Assembly (NCBI GenBank): GCA_947589675.1
Contig: CANQCI010000016.1
Location: forward strand, 1-39,791
DNA from: an uncultured Bacilli bacterium
Lineage (GTDB): Bacteria > Bacillota_I > Bacilli_A > RF39 > UBA660
Length of the DNA stretch: 39,791 nt
Direction of reading: 5' to 3'
Below are positions 24,542 to 33,288 of this stretch, in pieces. The position numbers and the translations under genes are program-made. Below the pieces are notes generated by a model. The model was not told where the DNA came from. It did not search any database and worked only from the letters and a program-made list of their open reading frames with translations. The number at the start of each line of letters is the position of its first letter. Positions within the stretch are counted from its first letter, which is position 1.

Positions 24542-25186
24542 ATGAAAAATATTATATTTTTGGCTCCTCCAGCTGCTGGAAAGGGAACATTTAGTAATTT
24601 ATTAAAAGATAATTATAATTATGAACATATTTCCACTGGAGATATGTTAAGGGAAGAGATTAGTAAAAATACTGACCTCGGGCAAATTGTTCAAGAGATT
24701 ATGTCAGCTGGTAAATATGTTAGTGATGATATTGTTATTAAACTGATAACCCAAAAGTTAGAGAGCATTCAAGGAAAATCATTTATTTTAGATGGTTTTC
24801 CTCGTACTCTAAATCAAGCAATAGTTTTAGACGAAATACTTAAGAATTTAAAACTAGATTATCAAGTTATTTATTTAAATGTAACAGAAGAAATTGCTAA
24901 AAAACGCATAATGGGAAGAATAACTTGCGAATGTGGTAAATCATATAATCTAAATGAAGAAAAATTACAACCAAAAATTTCAGGAATATGTGATATCTGT
25001 GGAAAAAGTTTAGTAAAGCGAAATGATGATAATGAAGAAGCTTTTAAAGTTCGGTATGAAAGTTATTTAGAAAAAACTGAACCAATTAAGGATTATTATC
25101 AAAATAAACATAAATTAATAAATATTGATGCTAATGGATATTATTTAAATGTTTATCAAGATATTATTGAGGTAATAACTAAATGA
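24542..25186 (+). CDS. adk: Adenylate kinase with variant P-loop and lid
   Basis: The protein has 214 residues, near normal. It converts ATP and AMP to two ADP. Motifs include STGDMLREEI, DGFPRTLNQA and DDNEEAFKVR. Two deviations are visible. The P-loop reads APPAAGKGT (Ala8 and Ala11 where Gly is usual; Lys14 is kept). The lid zinc site has C-x-C (CECGKSYN) instead of the usual C-x2-C, with the second pair C-x2-C (GICDICGK) intact. The protein is otherwise complete and in the usual place after secY. It overlaps map by 4 bp (ATGA). Confidence 0.93.
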   Translation: MKNIIFLAPPAAGKGTFSNLLKDNYNYEHISTGDMLREEISKNTDLGQIVQEIMSAGKYVSDDIVIKLITQKLESIQGKSFILDGFPRTLNQAIVLDEILKNLKLDYQVIYLNVTEEIAKKRIMGRITCECGKSYNLNEEKLQPKISGICDICGKSLVKRNDDNEEAFKVRYESYLEKTEPIKDYYQNKHKLINIDANGYYLNVYQDIIEVITK

Positions 25187-25929
25187 TTAGTATTAAAAGT
25201 GCAAGAGAAATAGCTTTAATGAAAGAAGCTGGTAAATATAATCAGCTAACATTTAGGGAAATTGAAAAACATTTAAAAGCGGGTATAACAACAAAAGAAA
25301 TTGATAAAATTACTCATGATTTTATTATTAAAAACGGTTGTGTTCCATCTTGTTTGGGTTATGAGGGCTACCCAGCTTCGGTTTGTATATCCGTAAATGA
25401 TGAAGTAGTGCATGGTATTCCTAGCAAACGTAAACTTAAAAATGGCGATATTGTATCAATAGATTTAGTACTAGCTTATAAAGGTTATCATGCTGATGCA
25501 ACAAGAACCTATATAATAGGTACTGTAAGTAATGAGGTAGCGGATTTAGTTATAAACACTAGAAATGCTTTTTATGAAGCTTTAAAGATCTTAAAAGATG
25601 GTGTTCGGGTTAAAGAAATAAGTCGGGTTATTGAAAATTATGCTCATGCCCATGGTCTAAGTGTAGTAGAAGAATTATGTGGGCATGGAATTGGTACTAA
25701 TATGCATGAAGACCCTGATATTCCCAATTTTGATGATGGCAATAATACAAGATTAAAAGCGGGAATGGTAATTGCTATTGAACCAATGCTTAATTTAGGA
25801 AAAAAAGATGTATATTTAGATGATGATAATTGGACTATAAAAACAGAAGATGGCAAACCATCATGCCATTATGAAAATACCGTATTAATAACTAAAGATG
25901 GATACGAAATATTAACAGGAGAAGATTAA
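25183..25929 (+). CDS. map: Type I methionine aminopeptidase
   Basis: The protein has 248 residues, normal length. It removes the initiator Met. Metal ligands are seen in VSIDLVLAYKGYHADATRTY (two Asp), HGIGTNMHEDP (His), AIEPML (Glu) and CHYENTVLIT (Glu). The substrate-side His is in EVVHGIPS. Translation is coupled to adk through the ATGA overlap. Confidence 0.97.
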   Translation: MISIKSAREIALMKEAGKYNQLTFREIEKHLKAGITTKEIDKITHDFIIKNGCVPSCLGYEGYPASVCISVNDEVVHGIPSKRKLKNGDIVSIDLVLAYKGYHADATRTYIIGTVSNEVADLVINTRNAFYEALKILKDGVRVKEISRVIENYAHAHGLSVVEELCGHGIGTNMHEDPDIPNFDDGNNTRLKAGMVIAIEPMLNLGKKDVYLDDDNWTIKTEDGKPSCHYENTVLITKDGYEILTGED

Positions 25930-25933
25930 ATAA

Positions 25934-26206
25934 ATGGCTAAAAAAAATAAAACAAATAACTCGTATAAAAATAATGAAGAACGAGTAAATAAAACTAAAG
26001 ATAAAATTGAAGTAGATGGCGTTGTTACAGAAGTTTTAAAAGGTAGTGATTACCTTGTAGAACTAGAAAATGGACATACTGTAAAGGCCTACGTTTCTGG
26101 TAAAATGCGTATTCACATGATTCGTATTTTACCAGGTGATAAAGTTACAGTGGAATTATCGCCATACGATTTAACACGTGGGATTATAACATGGAATAAG
26201 AGATAA
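25934..26206 (+). CDS. infA: Translation initiation factor IF-1, N-terminally extended
   Basis: The protein has 90 residues; IF-1 is normally ~72. Residues ~24-90 are canonical ([61 protein letters not shown]). The first ~23 residues are an Asn/Lys-rich extension ([20 protein letters not shown]). No in-frame ATG, GTG or TTG lies between the ATG at 25934 and the conserved core, so the extension seems real. AGGAG lies 12 nt upstream, a little far. Confidence 0.93.
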   Translation: MAKKNKTNNSYKNNEERVNKTKDKIEVDGVVTEVLKGSDYLVELENGHTVKAYVSGKMRIHMIRILPGDKVTVELSPYDLTRGIITWNKR

Positions 26207-26217
26207 GGAGTGAAATT

Positions 26218-26331
26218 ATGAAAGTAAGACCATCAGTTAAAAAAATATGTAAAAAATGTAAAATAATTAGAAGAAAAGGTAAAGTTAGGGTTATATGTGA
26301 AAATCCTAAACATAAACAAGTACAAGGTTAA
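26218..26331 (+). CDS. rpmJ: 50S ribosomal protein L36
   Basis: The protein has 37 residues, beginning [15 protein letters not shown]. The zinc ligands are Cys11, Cys14, Cys27 and His32, so this is the zinc-binding form. AAGGAG is 7 nt before the ATG. It sits in the usual infA-rpmJ-rpsM order, 11 nt after infA and 9 nt before rpsM. Confidence 0.97.
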   Translation: MKVRPSVKKICKKCKIIRRKGKVRVICENPKHKQVQG

Positions 26332-26340
26332 GGAGGAATT

Positions 26341-26715
26341 ATGGCAAGAATAAAGAATATTGAATTACCAAATGAAAAACATACTTGTATTGGCTTAACA
26401 GCTATTTATGGGATAGGTCGTAATTTAGCTAAAACAATTTGTAAAGAAGCAGGTGTTGACCCAGCTAAGAAAATTAAAGATTTAACAGATAATGAAATTG
26501 CTGCCTTAAGAAAAGAAATTGATAAACATACTGTTGAAGGGGACTTAAGACGCGATGTTCAAATGAATATCAAAAATAAAATGGAAATTAATTGTTATCA
26601 AGGTGTTAGACATAAAAAAGGTTTACCAGTTCGAGGTCAAAGAACTAGCCGTAATGCGAAAACTCGGAAGGGTAAAGGTAAAGTAGTGGCTAATAAGAAA
26701 AAAGTAGGAAAGTAG
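26341..26715 (+). CDS. rpsM: 30S ribosomal protein S13
   Basis: The protein has 124 residues. It begins [33 protein letters not shown] and has the C-terminal [34 protein letters not shown] typical of S13. It contacts the P-site tRNA and L5. AGGAGG precedes the ATG. Confidence 0.98.
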   Translation: MARIKNIELPNEKHTCIGLTAIYGIGRNLAKTICKEAGVDPAKKIKDLTDNEIAALRKEIDKHTVEGDLRRDVQMNIKNKMEINCYQGVRHKKGLPVRGQRTSRNAKTRKGKGKVVANKKKVGK

Positions 26716-26723
26716 GTTAAAGT

Positions 26724-27107
26724 ATGGCTTATAATAGAAGAAAAAGAAAAATTAAGAAAAATATTCCGGAAGCGGAAGCACATATTCATTCAACGTATAA
26801 TAATACTATTGTAACAATTTGTGATAAAGATGGTAACGCTATTAGCTGGTCATCAGCCGGTCGCATTGGTTATAAAGGAAGTAAAAAGAAAACACCTTTT
26901 GCTGCCGGGCTTACTAGTGAAGCAGCAGCAGCTGCGGCAGTTGAGCAAGGTGTAAAAAAAGTTGATGTTTATGTAAAAGGGCTTGGCCCAGGTCGTGAAA
27001 ATGCGATTAGATCATTACAAACAGCTGGACTAGAAATAACTAGTATTGTTGATGAAACTCCAGTTCCTCACAATGGCTGTCGTCCACCAAAAAGACCAAG
27101 AAAATAA
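26724..27107 (+). CDS. rpsK: 30S ribosomal protein S11
   Basis: The protein has 127 residues, normal length. It has [53 protein letters not shown] and the end [20 protein letters not shown]11 forms the 30S platform. No rpsD follows, as in B. subtilis. Confidence 0.98.
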   Translation: MAYNRRKRKIKKNIPEAEAHIHSTYNNTIVTICDKDGNAISWSSAGRIGYKGSKKKTPFAAGLTSEAAAAAAVEQGVKKVDVYVKGLGPGRENAIRSLQTAGLEITSIVDETPVPHNGCRPPKRPRK

Positions 27108-27125
27108 TTTAGGGAGGCATAGTGT

Positions 27126-28070
27126 ATGATAAAATTTGAAAAACCAGAATATAAAATAACTGAATATCAAGAAAATAATTTTTATGGAAAGTTTGAATTA
27201 GATCCTTTAGAAAGAGGTTTTGGTACTACGATTGGTAATGCTTTAAGAAGAGTTTTATTATCTAGTTTACCAGGAAGTGCTGTAACAACTGTAAAAATTG
27301 ATGGAGTTATGCATGAATTTCAAAAAATTGAAGGAGTAGTAGAAGATGTTACAACTATTGTTTTGGCTCTTAAAAATTTAGTAGTAAAAAATCATGCTAA
27401 GGAAGAAAAAATTCTAAGATTGACTAAATCTACTGAAGGCCCAGTTACAGCTGGTGATTTTACCAAAGATTCAGACGTAGAAATTATTAATCCAGACCTT
27501 GTACTTTGTAATTTAGTTAAAGGTGGGAAAATAAGCATGGAAATTACCATTAATAATGGCCGTGGTTATGTTCCAGCTGCTGAAAACAAAGCTAAATTAG
27601 CCGAAGTAAAAGCTGGGGTTATTGCAATTGATTCTTCTTATTCACCTATTGAGTTAGTAAAATATGAAGTGTTAGATACTCGGGTTGGTCAAGACGAATC
27701 ATATGATAAATTGGTAATGGAAGTTTCTACTAATGGTAGTATGACTCCTGAGGAAGCAATGGCTTTAGCAGCTAAAATATTAATTGAACATTTTAATATT
27801 ATTGCTGATTTAAATTCAATTAGTAATATTACTGGTATAATGCAAGAAAAGAAAGTAGACACCATGACTAAAACCCTAGAAACACCAATTGAAGAAGTAG
27901 AGTTTTCTGTTCGGGCATATAATTGCTTAAAAAGAGCCGGAATACATACTATTCAAGATTTAGTAGATAAGAAAGAAGTCGAAGTTACTAAAATCAGAAA
28001 CTTAGGTAAGAAATCTTTAAAAGAAGTTATTGATAAAGTTGCTGAATTAGGACTTTCATTTAAGGAGTAG
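27126..28070 (+). CDS. rpoA: RNA polymerase alpha subunit
   Basis: The protein has 314 residues, normal for Bacilli. The N-terminal assembly domain (about 1-230) has ELDPLERGFGTTIGNALRRVLLSSLPGSAVT; the C-terminal domain (about 245-310) has FSVRAYNCLKRAGIHTIQDLV and RNLGKKSLKEVIDKVAELGL. This domain contacts UP elements and activators. GGGAGG precedes the ATG. Confidence 0.98.
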   Translation: MIKFEKPEYKITEYQENNFYGKFELDPLERGFGTTIGNALRRVLLSSLPGSAVTTVKIDGVMHEFQKIEGVVEDVTTIVLALKNLVVKNHAKEEKILRLTKSTEGPVTAGDFTKDSDVEIINPDLVLCNLVKGGKISMEITINNGRGYVPAAENKAKLAEVKAGVIAIDSSYSPIELVKYEVLDTRVGQDESYDKLVMEVSTNGSMTPEEAMALAAKILIEHFNIIADLNSISNITGIMQEKKVDTMTKTLETPIEEVEFSVRAYNCLKRAGIHTIQDLVDKKEVEVTKIRNLGKKSLKEVIDKVAELGLSFKE

Positions 28071-28073
28071 AAT

Positions 28074-28415
28074 ATGAAATATAGAAAATTAGGTAGAGAA
28101 ACTAGAATAAGAAGAAGCATTTTAGCTAGTTTAACTAAAGATTGCATTATGAATGAACATGTTGTTACAACAGAAGCAAGGGCTAAAGAAGTAAGAAAAT
28201 TTGTTGAAAAAATGATTACTTATGGTAAAGATGGTACACTTGTTTCTCGGCGTAAAGCTTTAGCATTTTTACATAATGACAAAGAAGTAGTTAAAAAAGT
28301 ATTTGATGATTTAGCTAAAAGATATGAAAACCGAGCTGGTGGTTATACAAGAATTATCAAATTAAAAGAACGTCGTGGCGACGATGCTTTAGAAGTTAAA
28401 TTAGAACTTGTATAA
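28074..28415 (+). CDS. rplQ: 50S ribosomal protein L17
   Basis: The protein has 113 residues, normal length. It begins MKYRKLGRETRIRRSILASLTKD and ends RRGDDALEVKLELV, with EARAKEVRKFVEKMITYGK between. It is the last gene of the ribosomal cluster: 3 nt after rpoA and followed by a terminator. Confidence 0.98.
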   Translation: MKYRKLGRETRIRRSILASLTKDCIMNEHVVTTEARAKEVRKFVEKMITYGKDGTLVSRRKALAFLHNDKEVVKKVFDDLAKRYENRAGGYTRIIKLKERRGDDALEVKLELV

Positions 28416-28421
28416 ATTAAT

Positions 28422-28453
28422 AATTCCTTGCAATTTTGTGAGGAATTTTTTTT
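28422..28453 (+). terminator. Terminator of the ribosomal cluster
   Basis: AATTCCT (28422-28428) pairs with AGGAATT (28441-28447), followed by a long T run to 28453. Confidence 0.85.
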
Positions 28454-28517
28454 ATAAAAAACATTATTTAGTTATAAATATTAAAGATAGGGACATAATA
28501 GCTTTAGGAGGGATATC

Positions 28518-28709
28518 ATGAAAAATCAAGAATGTGATGAATGTAAAGATGCTAAATTTGGTATTGCTTACATTGATCCGGATACAGGAATACTATGTAG
28601 TAAAATAGATACTGATATGGAATTACCTAAAGGCAAAAAAGTGTTAGCTCCACAAATCTGTACTAAATGTGGTAATACTAGTTGGAAAACAATTGATAAT
28701 AAGGAATAA
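28518..28709 (+). CDS. Small double-CxxC protein, function unknown
   Basis: The protein has 63 residues and is not recognised. Cys6-x2-Cys9 near the start and Cys48-x2-Cys51 near the end suggest one zinc-ribbon site, with a further Cys27. Between them lies AYIDPDTGILCSKIDTDMELPKGKKVLAPQ. A good AGGAGG precedes the ATG, and a terminator follows the stop, so it is a single-gene unit. Confidence 0.65.
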   Translation: MKNQECDECKDAKFGIAYIDPDTGILCSKIDTDMELPKGKKVLAPQICTKCGNTSWKTIDNKE

Positions 28710-28723
28710 ATTTAGTAATGAAT

Positions 28724-28756
28724 AACTCTTATAAGTTAAATTATAGGAGTTTTTTA
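28724..28756 (+). terminator. Terminator after the small Cys-rich gene
   Basis: AACTC (28724-28728) with GAGTT (28747-28751), and an inner TATAA/TTATA pairing, then a T run to 28756. Confidence 0.75.
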
Positions 28757-28798
28757 TTAGTTTGTATGCTGTTTAACGTAGTTAAATATAAAAAAATA

Positions 28799-28807
28799 TG
28801 TTATATT
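28799..28807 (+). promoter_or_regulatory. Extended -10 box for the anchored hypothetical gene
   Basis: TG (28799-28800), one base, then TATATT (28802-28807). No good -35 is visible. The start codon is 26 nt beyond. Confidence 0.45.
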
Positions 28808-28833
28808 AACAATAAGAAAAATAGGTGTTGCAA

Positions 28834-29712
28834 ATGAAAAATAAATTATTTTTTAAGGTTTTATTAGGTTTGGTAATAATATTAGTTTTTGGCTTAGGAA
28901 TCGGTTATTTTGTAGGAACTGAAAACAGTTTAAAAGAAAAAGATAATACAATTAATAATATTAATGATGAAGAAAACGAACCTAAAGAAGAATATGATTA
29001 TACAAGTGAAGAAATAGAAGATTTTGGTCATTATCTTTGGAAAAATATAACCCCATTATCAGTAATGATTTTAAATGGAAAAGAAGAAAATTTTGCAACT
29101 CTTTCGATGGAAAATTTAATAACATTATCTATTAGTGTTATGGATTATGATGAATATAGACAAGACTATTGTGATTATAATGTAAATTGTTCCGAAGATT
29201 ATTATGGAAAAGCAATTCTTAAAACAACGGAAATAGAAAAGAAATTTCAATATTTATTTGGTTCTGAGAAAAAGTTAATCTTTAAAGATGCGATGAAATT
29301 TCCTAATACTTTCGCTCATGATGGCACCTATTATGAAAATTGTCATTTTGAAAATAACCTGTATATATGTGATGCTTTAGATGGTGGGGGAGATAGTTCT
29401 GGAGGGTATAATTATGTTTATGGAAATACGGAAATGCAAGATGATACTTTTGTTTTAACAATTTATGGTTATAGTTATAGTTTGAATTATCAAAACGATA
29501 ATTCATCTGATGATGTAGATGAATATAAAATATCTTCATCACAAAATGATAATATGGGAATGATTACTATTAAGCAATTTGAAGATGAAGATTATTTAAA
29601 TAAATTTGAAAAAGAACATACGAAAGATATGGATGTTTATAAAGTTACTTATAAAAAAGATGCTAATGGTGTTTATTATTGGTATCAAACTGATGAATTA
29701 AATAAATGGTAA
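28834..29712 (+). CDS. Hypothetical membrane-anchored acidic protein
   Basis: The protein has 292 residues from the ATG at 28834 (AGGTG upstream). One N-terminal membrane segment (about residues 7-27) without lipobox cysteine is followed by a very acidic, Asn/Asp/Tyr-rich extracytoplasmic part. Four or more Cys occur in pairs (DYCDYNVNCSEDYY, YENCHFENNLYICDAL), and a Gly-rich LDGGGDSSGGYNYVYG lies near the middle. The second half could be a beta-rich domain. No family is recognised. The general plan (N-anchor, Asn/Tyr-rich outer part, Cys pairs) is similar to the unknown protein at 10182, but I could not establish homology. Confidence 0.6.
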   Translation: MKNKLFFKVLLGLVIILVFGLGIGYFVGTENSLKEKDNTINNINDEENEPKEEYDYTSEEIEDFGHYLWKNITPLSVMILNGKEENFATLSMENLITLSISVMDYDEYRQDYCDYNVNCSEDYYGKAILKTTEIEKKFQYLFGSEKKLIFKDAMKFPNTFAHDGTYYENCHFENNLYICDALDGGGDSSGGYNYVYGNTEMQDDTFVLTIYGYSYSLNYQNDNSSDDVDEYKISSSQNDNMGMITIKQFEDEDYLNKFEKEHTKDMDVYKVTYKKDANGVYYWYQTDELNKW

Positions 29713-29834
29713 GAAAGTTAAGTAATCTTACTTTTATTTTGGATAAATTTAGAAACTTATTTCAGGTAAATTCAGATTGGTTTTGGTCTTCAAAAAATTT
29801 TTCATGAAAAATAATTTTATTATCGAAAATAATA

Positions 29835-29843
29835 TGTTAAAAT
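29835..29843 (+). promoter_or_regulatory. Candidate extended -10 box for parA
   Basis: TG (29835-29836), one base, then TAAAAT (29838-29843), 38 nt before the parA start. The -35 region is weak. The rest of 29713-29881 is AT-rich, and no parS or DnaA box is seen in it. Confidence 0.4.
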
Positions 29844-29881
29844 ATTGTAGTAGCTAAAGTTATATAGAAGAGGTGCTAGTT

Positions 29882-30667
29882 ATGGCTAAAATTATATCGC
29901 TTGTAAATCAAAAAGGTGGAGTGGGTAAGACAACGACAAGTATTAATCTTGCTGCGGCTTTAGGAAAACTAGGTCGACGAGTTTTATTAATAGATATGGA
30001 TCCCCAAAGTAATGCCACGACTGGCTTAGGATTAAATACAAACGATTTTACAAATGATATTTATCAGTTAATAACAGGTAGATGTGAAGTTAAAAAAGCA
30101 ATAAAAAAAACTAAATATCATAATTTAAGTATTATTCCATCAACCATTAATTTAGCGGGAGTAGATGTGGAATTTGTCAAAAAAATGTTAGAAGATAAAG
30201 AATTTCAACAAAGCTTTCAATTAAAAATTAAATTAGATGAAATAAAAGCAAATTTTGATTATATAATTATTGATTGTCAACCATCTTTAGGTTTAGGAAC
30301 GATGAATGCTTTAGTTGCTAGTGATTCGGTGATAATTCCCGTGCAATGTGAATTTTTTGCTTTAGAGGGAATTAGACAACTACTTAATTCCATAATCATG
30401 GTGCAATCAAGTATGAACCCTAACTTAAGAATAGAGGGTGTCCTACTCACAATGTTAGATGGGCGAACAAATATTGGTTTAGAAGTAATTGAAGAAATAA
30501 GAAAATATTTTAAAGATAAGGTATTTAATACTATAATACCAAGATTAGTAAGATTAGTTGAAGCTCCAAGTCATGGTAAACCCATTAATGAATATGATCC
30601 AACCAGTAGAGCCACTGAGGCGTATGCCAATTTAGCGAAGGAAGTGATTAGTAGAGATGGAGAATAG
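29882..30667 (+). CDS. parA: Chromosome partitioning ATPase ParA (Soj)
   Basis: The protein has 261 residues, the short chromosomal ParA type without an N-terminal HTH. The deviant Walker A KGGVGKTTT is near residue 10-20, followed by LLIDMDPQSNATTGLG and the Walker B-like YIIIDCQPSLG. The ATG at 29882 has GAGGTG upstream. It overlaps parB by 11 bp. Soj helps segregate origins and controls DnaA in B. subtilis, and links to Spo0A activity there. Confidence 0.96.
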   Translation: MAKIISLVNQKGGVGKTTTSINLAAALGKLGRRVLLIDMDPQSNATTGLGLNTNDFTNDIYQLITGRCEVKKAIKKTKYHNLSIIPSTINLAGVDVEFVKKMLEDKEFQQSFQLKIKLDEIKANFDYIIIDCQPSLGLGTMNALVASDSVIIPVQCEFFALEGIRQLLNSIIMVQSSMNPNLRIEGVLLTMLDGRTNIGLEVIEEIRKYFKDKVFNTIIPRLVRLVEAPSHGKPINEYDPTSRATEAYANLAKEVISRDGE

Positions 30668-31547
30668 TAAGAAAAAAGCTTTAGGGAAAGGTTTAGAACA
30701 ATTATTTTCAAACCAAGTGATTGATTTTGATGACTTTGAACAAGGAATTGTCGAAGAGGCGGAAGCAACCAAGGATATTTTAGAAATTGATGTCGATGAG
30801 ATAAGGAGTAATCCTTACCAACCTCGGAAGACATTTGATAATGAGTCATTAAATGAATTAGCAAAATCAATAAAAGAATATGGAATAGTTCAACCCATCA
30901 TTGTTAAAAAAAGTATTAAAGGGTACGAGCTAATAGCTGGAGAACGAAGAACTAAAGCGGCAAAGATTGCTGGCTTAAAAAAAATTCCAGCGATTATCAA
31001 AGATTTTAATGATGAAGAAATGATGGAAATAGCTTTAATTGAAAATATTCAAAGAGAAAATCTAAATCCAATTGATGAAGCAACTTGTATGAGTAATATT
31101 ATTCGTTTACGAGGATATACCCAAGAAGAATTTGCTGAAAAATTTGGGAAAACCAGAACTTATGTTACGAACATATTGGGACTTTTAAAATTACCGGATA
31201 ATGTTCGGAAATTGGTTGAAAATAGAGCTATATCGATGTCCCATGCGAGAATCCTTAGTAAGATGGATGATGATGAGCGAATCATTGCTCTTGCTAATCG
31301 GATTGTAACTGATGGCATGAGTGTTCATGAATTAGAATTATTATCTAATCCGCTTAATGAATTACCTAAAAAAAGAACTAAAAAGCGAAATTTAGATACA
31401 GAATTTCGAATTTATGAAAATATAGCTATTGATAAATTTAATACAAAAGTACGAATTGGGAAGAATAAAATAGAAATATATTTTGACGGTAGGGAAGACT
31501 TAGAAAGAATACTAGAATTAATGAATGTAAAAGTCGAGGATGAATAA
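30657..31547 (+). CDS. parB: Chromosome partitioning protein ParB (Spo0J)
   Basis: The protein has 296 residues. It has the N-terminal KKALGKGLEQLFS that activates ParA, NPYQPRKTFD, the CTP-binding region with GYELIAGERRTKAA and ENIQRENLNPIDEA, the HTH TQEEFAEKFGKTRTYVTNILGLLKLP and a C-terminal dimerisation domain. ParB loads SMC at parS. The ATG is inside the parA end, and the stop shares a base with the next start. Confidence 0.96.
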   Translation: MENSKKKALGKGLEQLFSNQVIDFDDFEQGIVEEAEATKDILEIDVDEIRSNPYQPRKTFDNESLNELAKSIKEYGIVQPIIVKKSIKGYELIAGERRTKAAKIAGLKKIPAIIKDFNDEEMMEIALIENIQRENLNPIDEATCMSNIIRLRGYTQEEFAEKFGKTRTYVTNILGLLKLPDNVRKLVENRAISMSHARILSKMDDDERIIALANRIVTDGMSVHELELLSNPLNELPKKRTKKRNLDTEFRIYENIAIDKFNTKVRIGKNKIEIYFDGREDLERILELMNVKVEDE

Positions 31548-31747
31548 TGGATAAAGAATTTAATTTATTAGATCAGGTGATTATGAAAAAGCCCCATGCT
31601 TGTCAAAGTAATTTATGGACAATTACCCGAGTTGGGGTTGATGTAAAAATTAAATGTAATAATTGTGGCCGAGAAGTGATGCTTGATCGTTTAGAATTTA
31701 TGCGTAAGTTAAAAAAGGTGATAAAAAATGAAGAAAATAAAGACTAA
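31547..31747 (+). CDS. DUF951 family protein
   Basis: The protein has 66 residues. It fits the DUF951 pattern: LLDQVIMKKPHACQSNLWTITRVGVDVKIKCNNCGREVMLDRLEFMRKLKKV, with Cys in HAC and CNNCG. Function is unknown. In B. subtilis the homologue lies between spo0J and ychF, the same neighbourhood as here. It is coupled to parB by a one-base overlap and overlaps the AbgT gene by 20 bp. Confidence 0.85.
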   Translation: MDKEFNLLDQVIMKKPHACQSNLWTITRVGVDVKIKCNNCGREVMLDRLEFMRKLKKVIKNEENKD

Positions 31748-33275
31748 AAATCGCATCGGCTTACATCCTGTGATGACATTATTGATTTTATGCTTTATCG
31801 TGATTATTATCAGTGGCATATTAAGTTTCTTTAATGTCCAGGCAACGTTTAATAAAATATCACCAACAACAGGTGAGCTCCAGGTTACAACGGAGGCCGT
31901 TAATTCTCTTTTTAGTTTAAGTGGACTTAAATATATATTTACAAATACAGTTGCTAATTTTGCTAATTTTGCGGTTTTACCTCACTTAATTATTGTTTTG
32001 TTAGGTTTTGGGGTTATGGAAAAAAGTGGTTTTTTAAAAACAGTTATAATATTATGTACTAAAAAAGCCAAAAAAACTACGGTAACTTTTATGGTAGTCT
32101 TGATATGTATGTTAGCAAGTATTATTGGTGATTTATCATATATTATATTTATCCCTTTGAGTGCTTTACTATTTTTATATGGTAAACGTAATCCTACGAT
32201 TGGGGTTATTGCTTCGTTTGCCGCCTTAAGTTGTGGGGCTGGACTTAATTTTTTATTAACAAGTGTGGATTCAAGTTTAATTACCACCTCATTAAGTTAT
32301 GCTCATTTATTGCAACCTGGTTATGCTATATCACCTTATGCTTTTCTTTATGTTAATTTGTTAGCAATTATTGTATTATCACTATTAATTACTAATATTA
32401 CCGAAAATATTATAGCTAAACGAGTGCCAAAATATAGTTTTGCGGAAGAAGAAAATGTAGAAGATGATTTAGTTTTTACCAAAAAGAAAAAAAGAGGTTT
32501 AGCATTTGCGATTATGGCTGGGATAGTATATTTATTAATATTCATTTATAATATTATTCCGGGCTTACCTTTTTCAGGAAATTTACTAGATAATAGTCAA
32601 GTTTTATATATTGATAAGTTATTTAGTTATAATTCTTTTTTCAGTAATGGCTTTGTATTTATCGTTACGGTTTTCTTTGTTATTTTAGGTTTGGCTTATG
32701 GTATTGGAGCGAGAACTATTAAAAATAATAAAGAATTTGTGGATGCTTTAGGTTCTTCCTTAAATGGAATAGGAAAAGTATTATTAATGATTTTTGCTTC
32801 TGCGACATTTATAAGTATTATGAAACAAAGTAATATAGGAAATGTTGTAGCAGGTTTTTTAGCCAATATGATAGCTAATACTACTTTTTCTGGTTTACCT
32901 TTAGTACTATTAATATTTATTAGTACAATAGTTGCAACATTAGTTTTACCTAATTCCTTAAGTAAGTGGCCAATTTTAGCCAGTAGTGTTATAACTACTT
33001 TAATGAGTTCTGGGATTAGTCCTGAATTTGCCCATATTATTTACCGGTTTGGTGAATCAGTTAGTTTAGGCTTAACACCAGTATTTGCTTATTTTGTTGT
33101 ATACTTAGCCTTTTTAGAAAAATATAGTCAAAATGATAAACAATTTAAATTATCCAAAGCGATTAAATATCAATGCCCATATGCCTTGGCTTCTGTCATG
33201 GTCTTTGTGGTAATTATAACGGTTTGGTATTTACTTAATTTACCAGTTGGTATAGGTACTGGTGTAGCTATTTAA
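31728..33275 (+). CDS. AbgT-family transporter
   Basis: The protein has 515 residues with about 10-12 hydrophobic segments. It resembles the AbgT (p-aminobenzoyl-glutamate transporter) family: an N-terminal HPVMTLLILCFIVIIISGILS, LPHLIIVLLGFGVMEKSGFL, SIIGDLSYIIFIPLSALLF and the C-terminal VLPNSLSKWPILASS and YRFGESVSLGLTPVFAYF. Members export antifolates or import p-aminobenzoyl-glutamate; the substrate here is unknown. It sits between DUF951 and ychF and is probably co-transcribed. AAGGTG precedes the ATG. Confidence 0.85.
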   Translation: MKKIKTKNRIGLHPVMTLLILCFIVIIISGILSFFNVQATFNKISPTTGELQVTTEAVNSLFSLSGLKYIFTNTVANFANFAVLPHLIIVLLGFGVMEKSGFLKTVIILCTKKAKKTTVTFMVVLICMLASIIGDLSYIIFIPLSALLFLYGKRNPTIGVIASFAALSCGAGLNFLLTSVDSSLITTSLSYAHLLQPGYAISPYAFLYVNLLAIIVLSLLITNITENIIAKRVPKYSFAEEENVEDDLVFTKKKKRGLAFAIMAGIVYLLIFIYNIIPGLPFSGNLLDNSQVLYIDKLFSYNSFFSNGFVFIVTVFFVILGLAYGIGARTIKNNKEFVDALGSSLNGIGKVLLMIFASATFISIMKQSNIGNVVAGFLANMIANTTFSGLPLVLLIFISTIVATLVLPNSLSKWPILASSVITTLMSSGISPEFAHIIYRFGESVSLGLTPVFAYFVVYLAFLEKYSQNDKQFKLSKAIKYQCPYALASVMVFVVIITVWYLLNLPVGIGTGVAI

Positions 33276-33288
33276 GGGGGAATGAATA

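Noticed and set aside
29713-29881. parS sites or DnaA boxes near parAB indicating the replication origin
   Set aside because: No GTTTCACGTGAAAC-like or TTATCCACA-like sequence was found upstream of parA or elsewhere in the window by reading.
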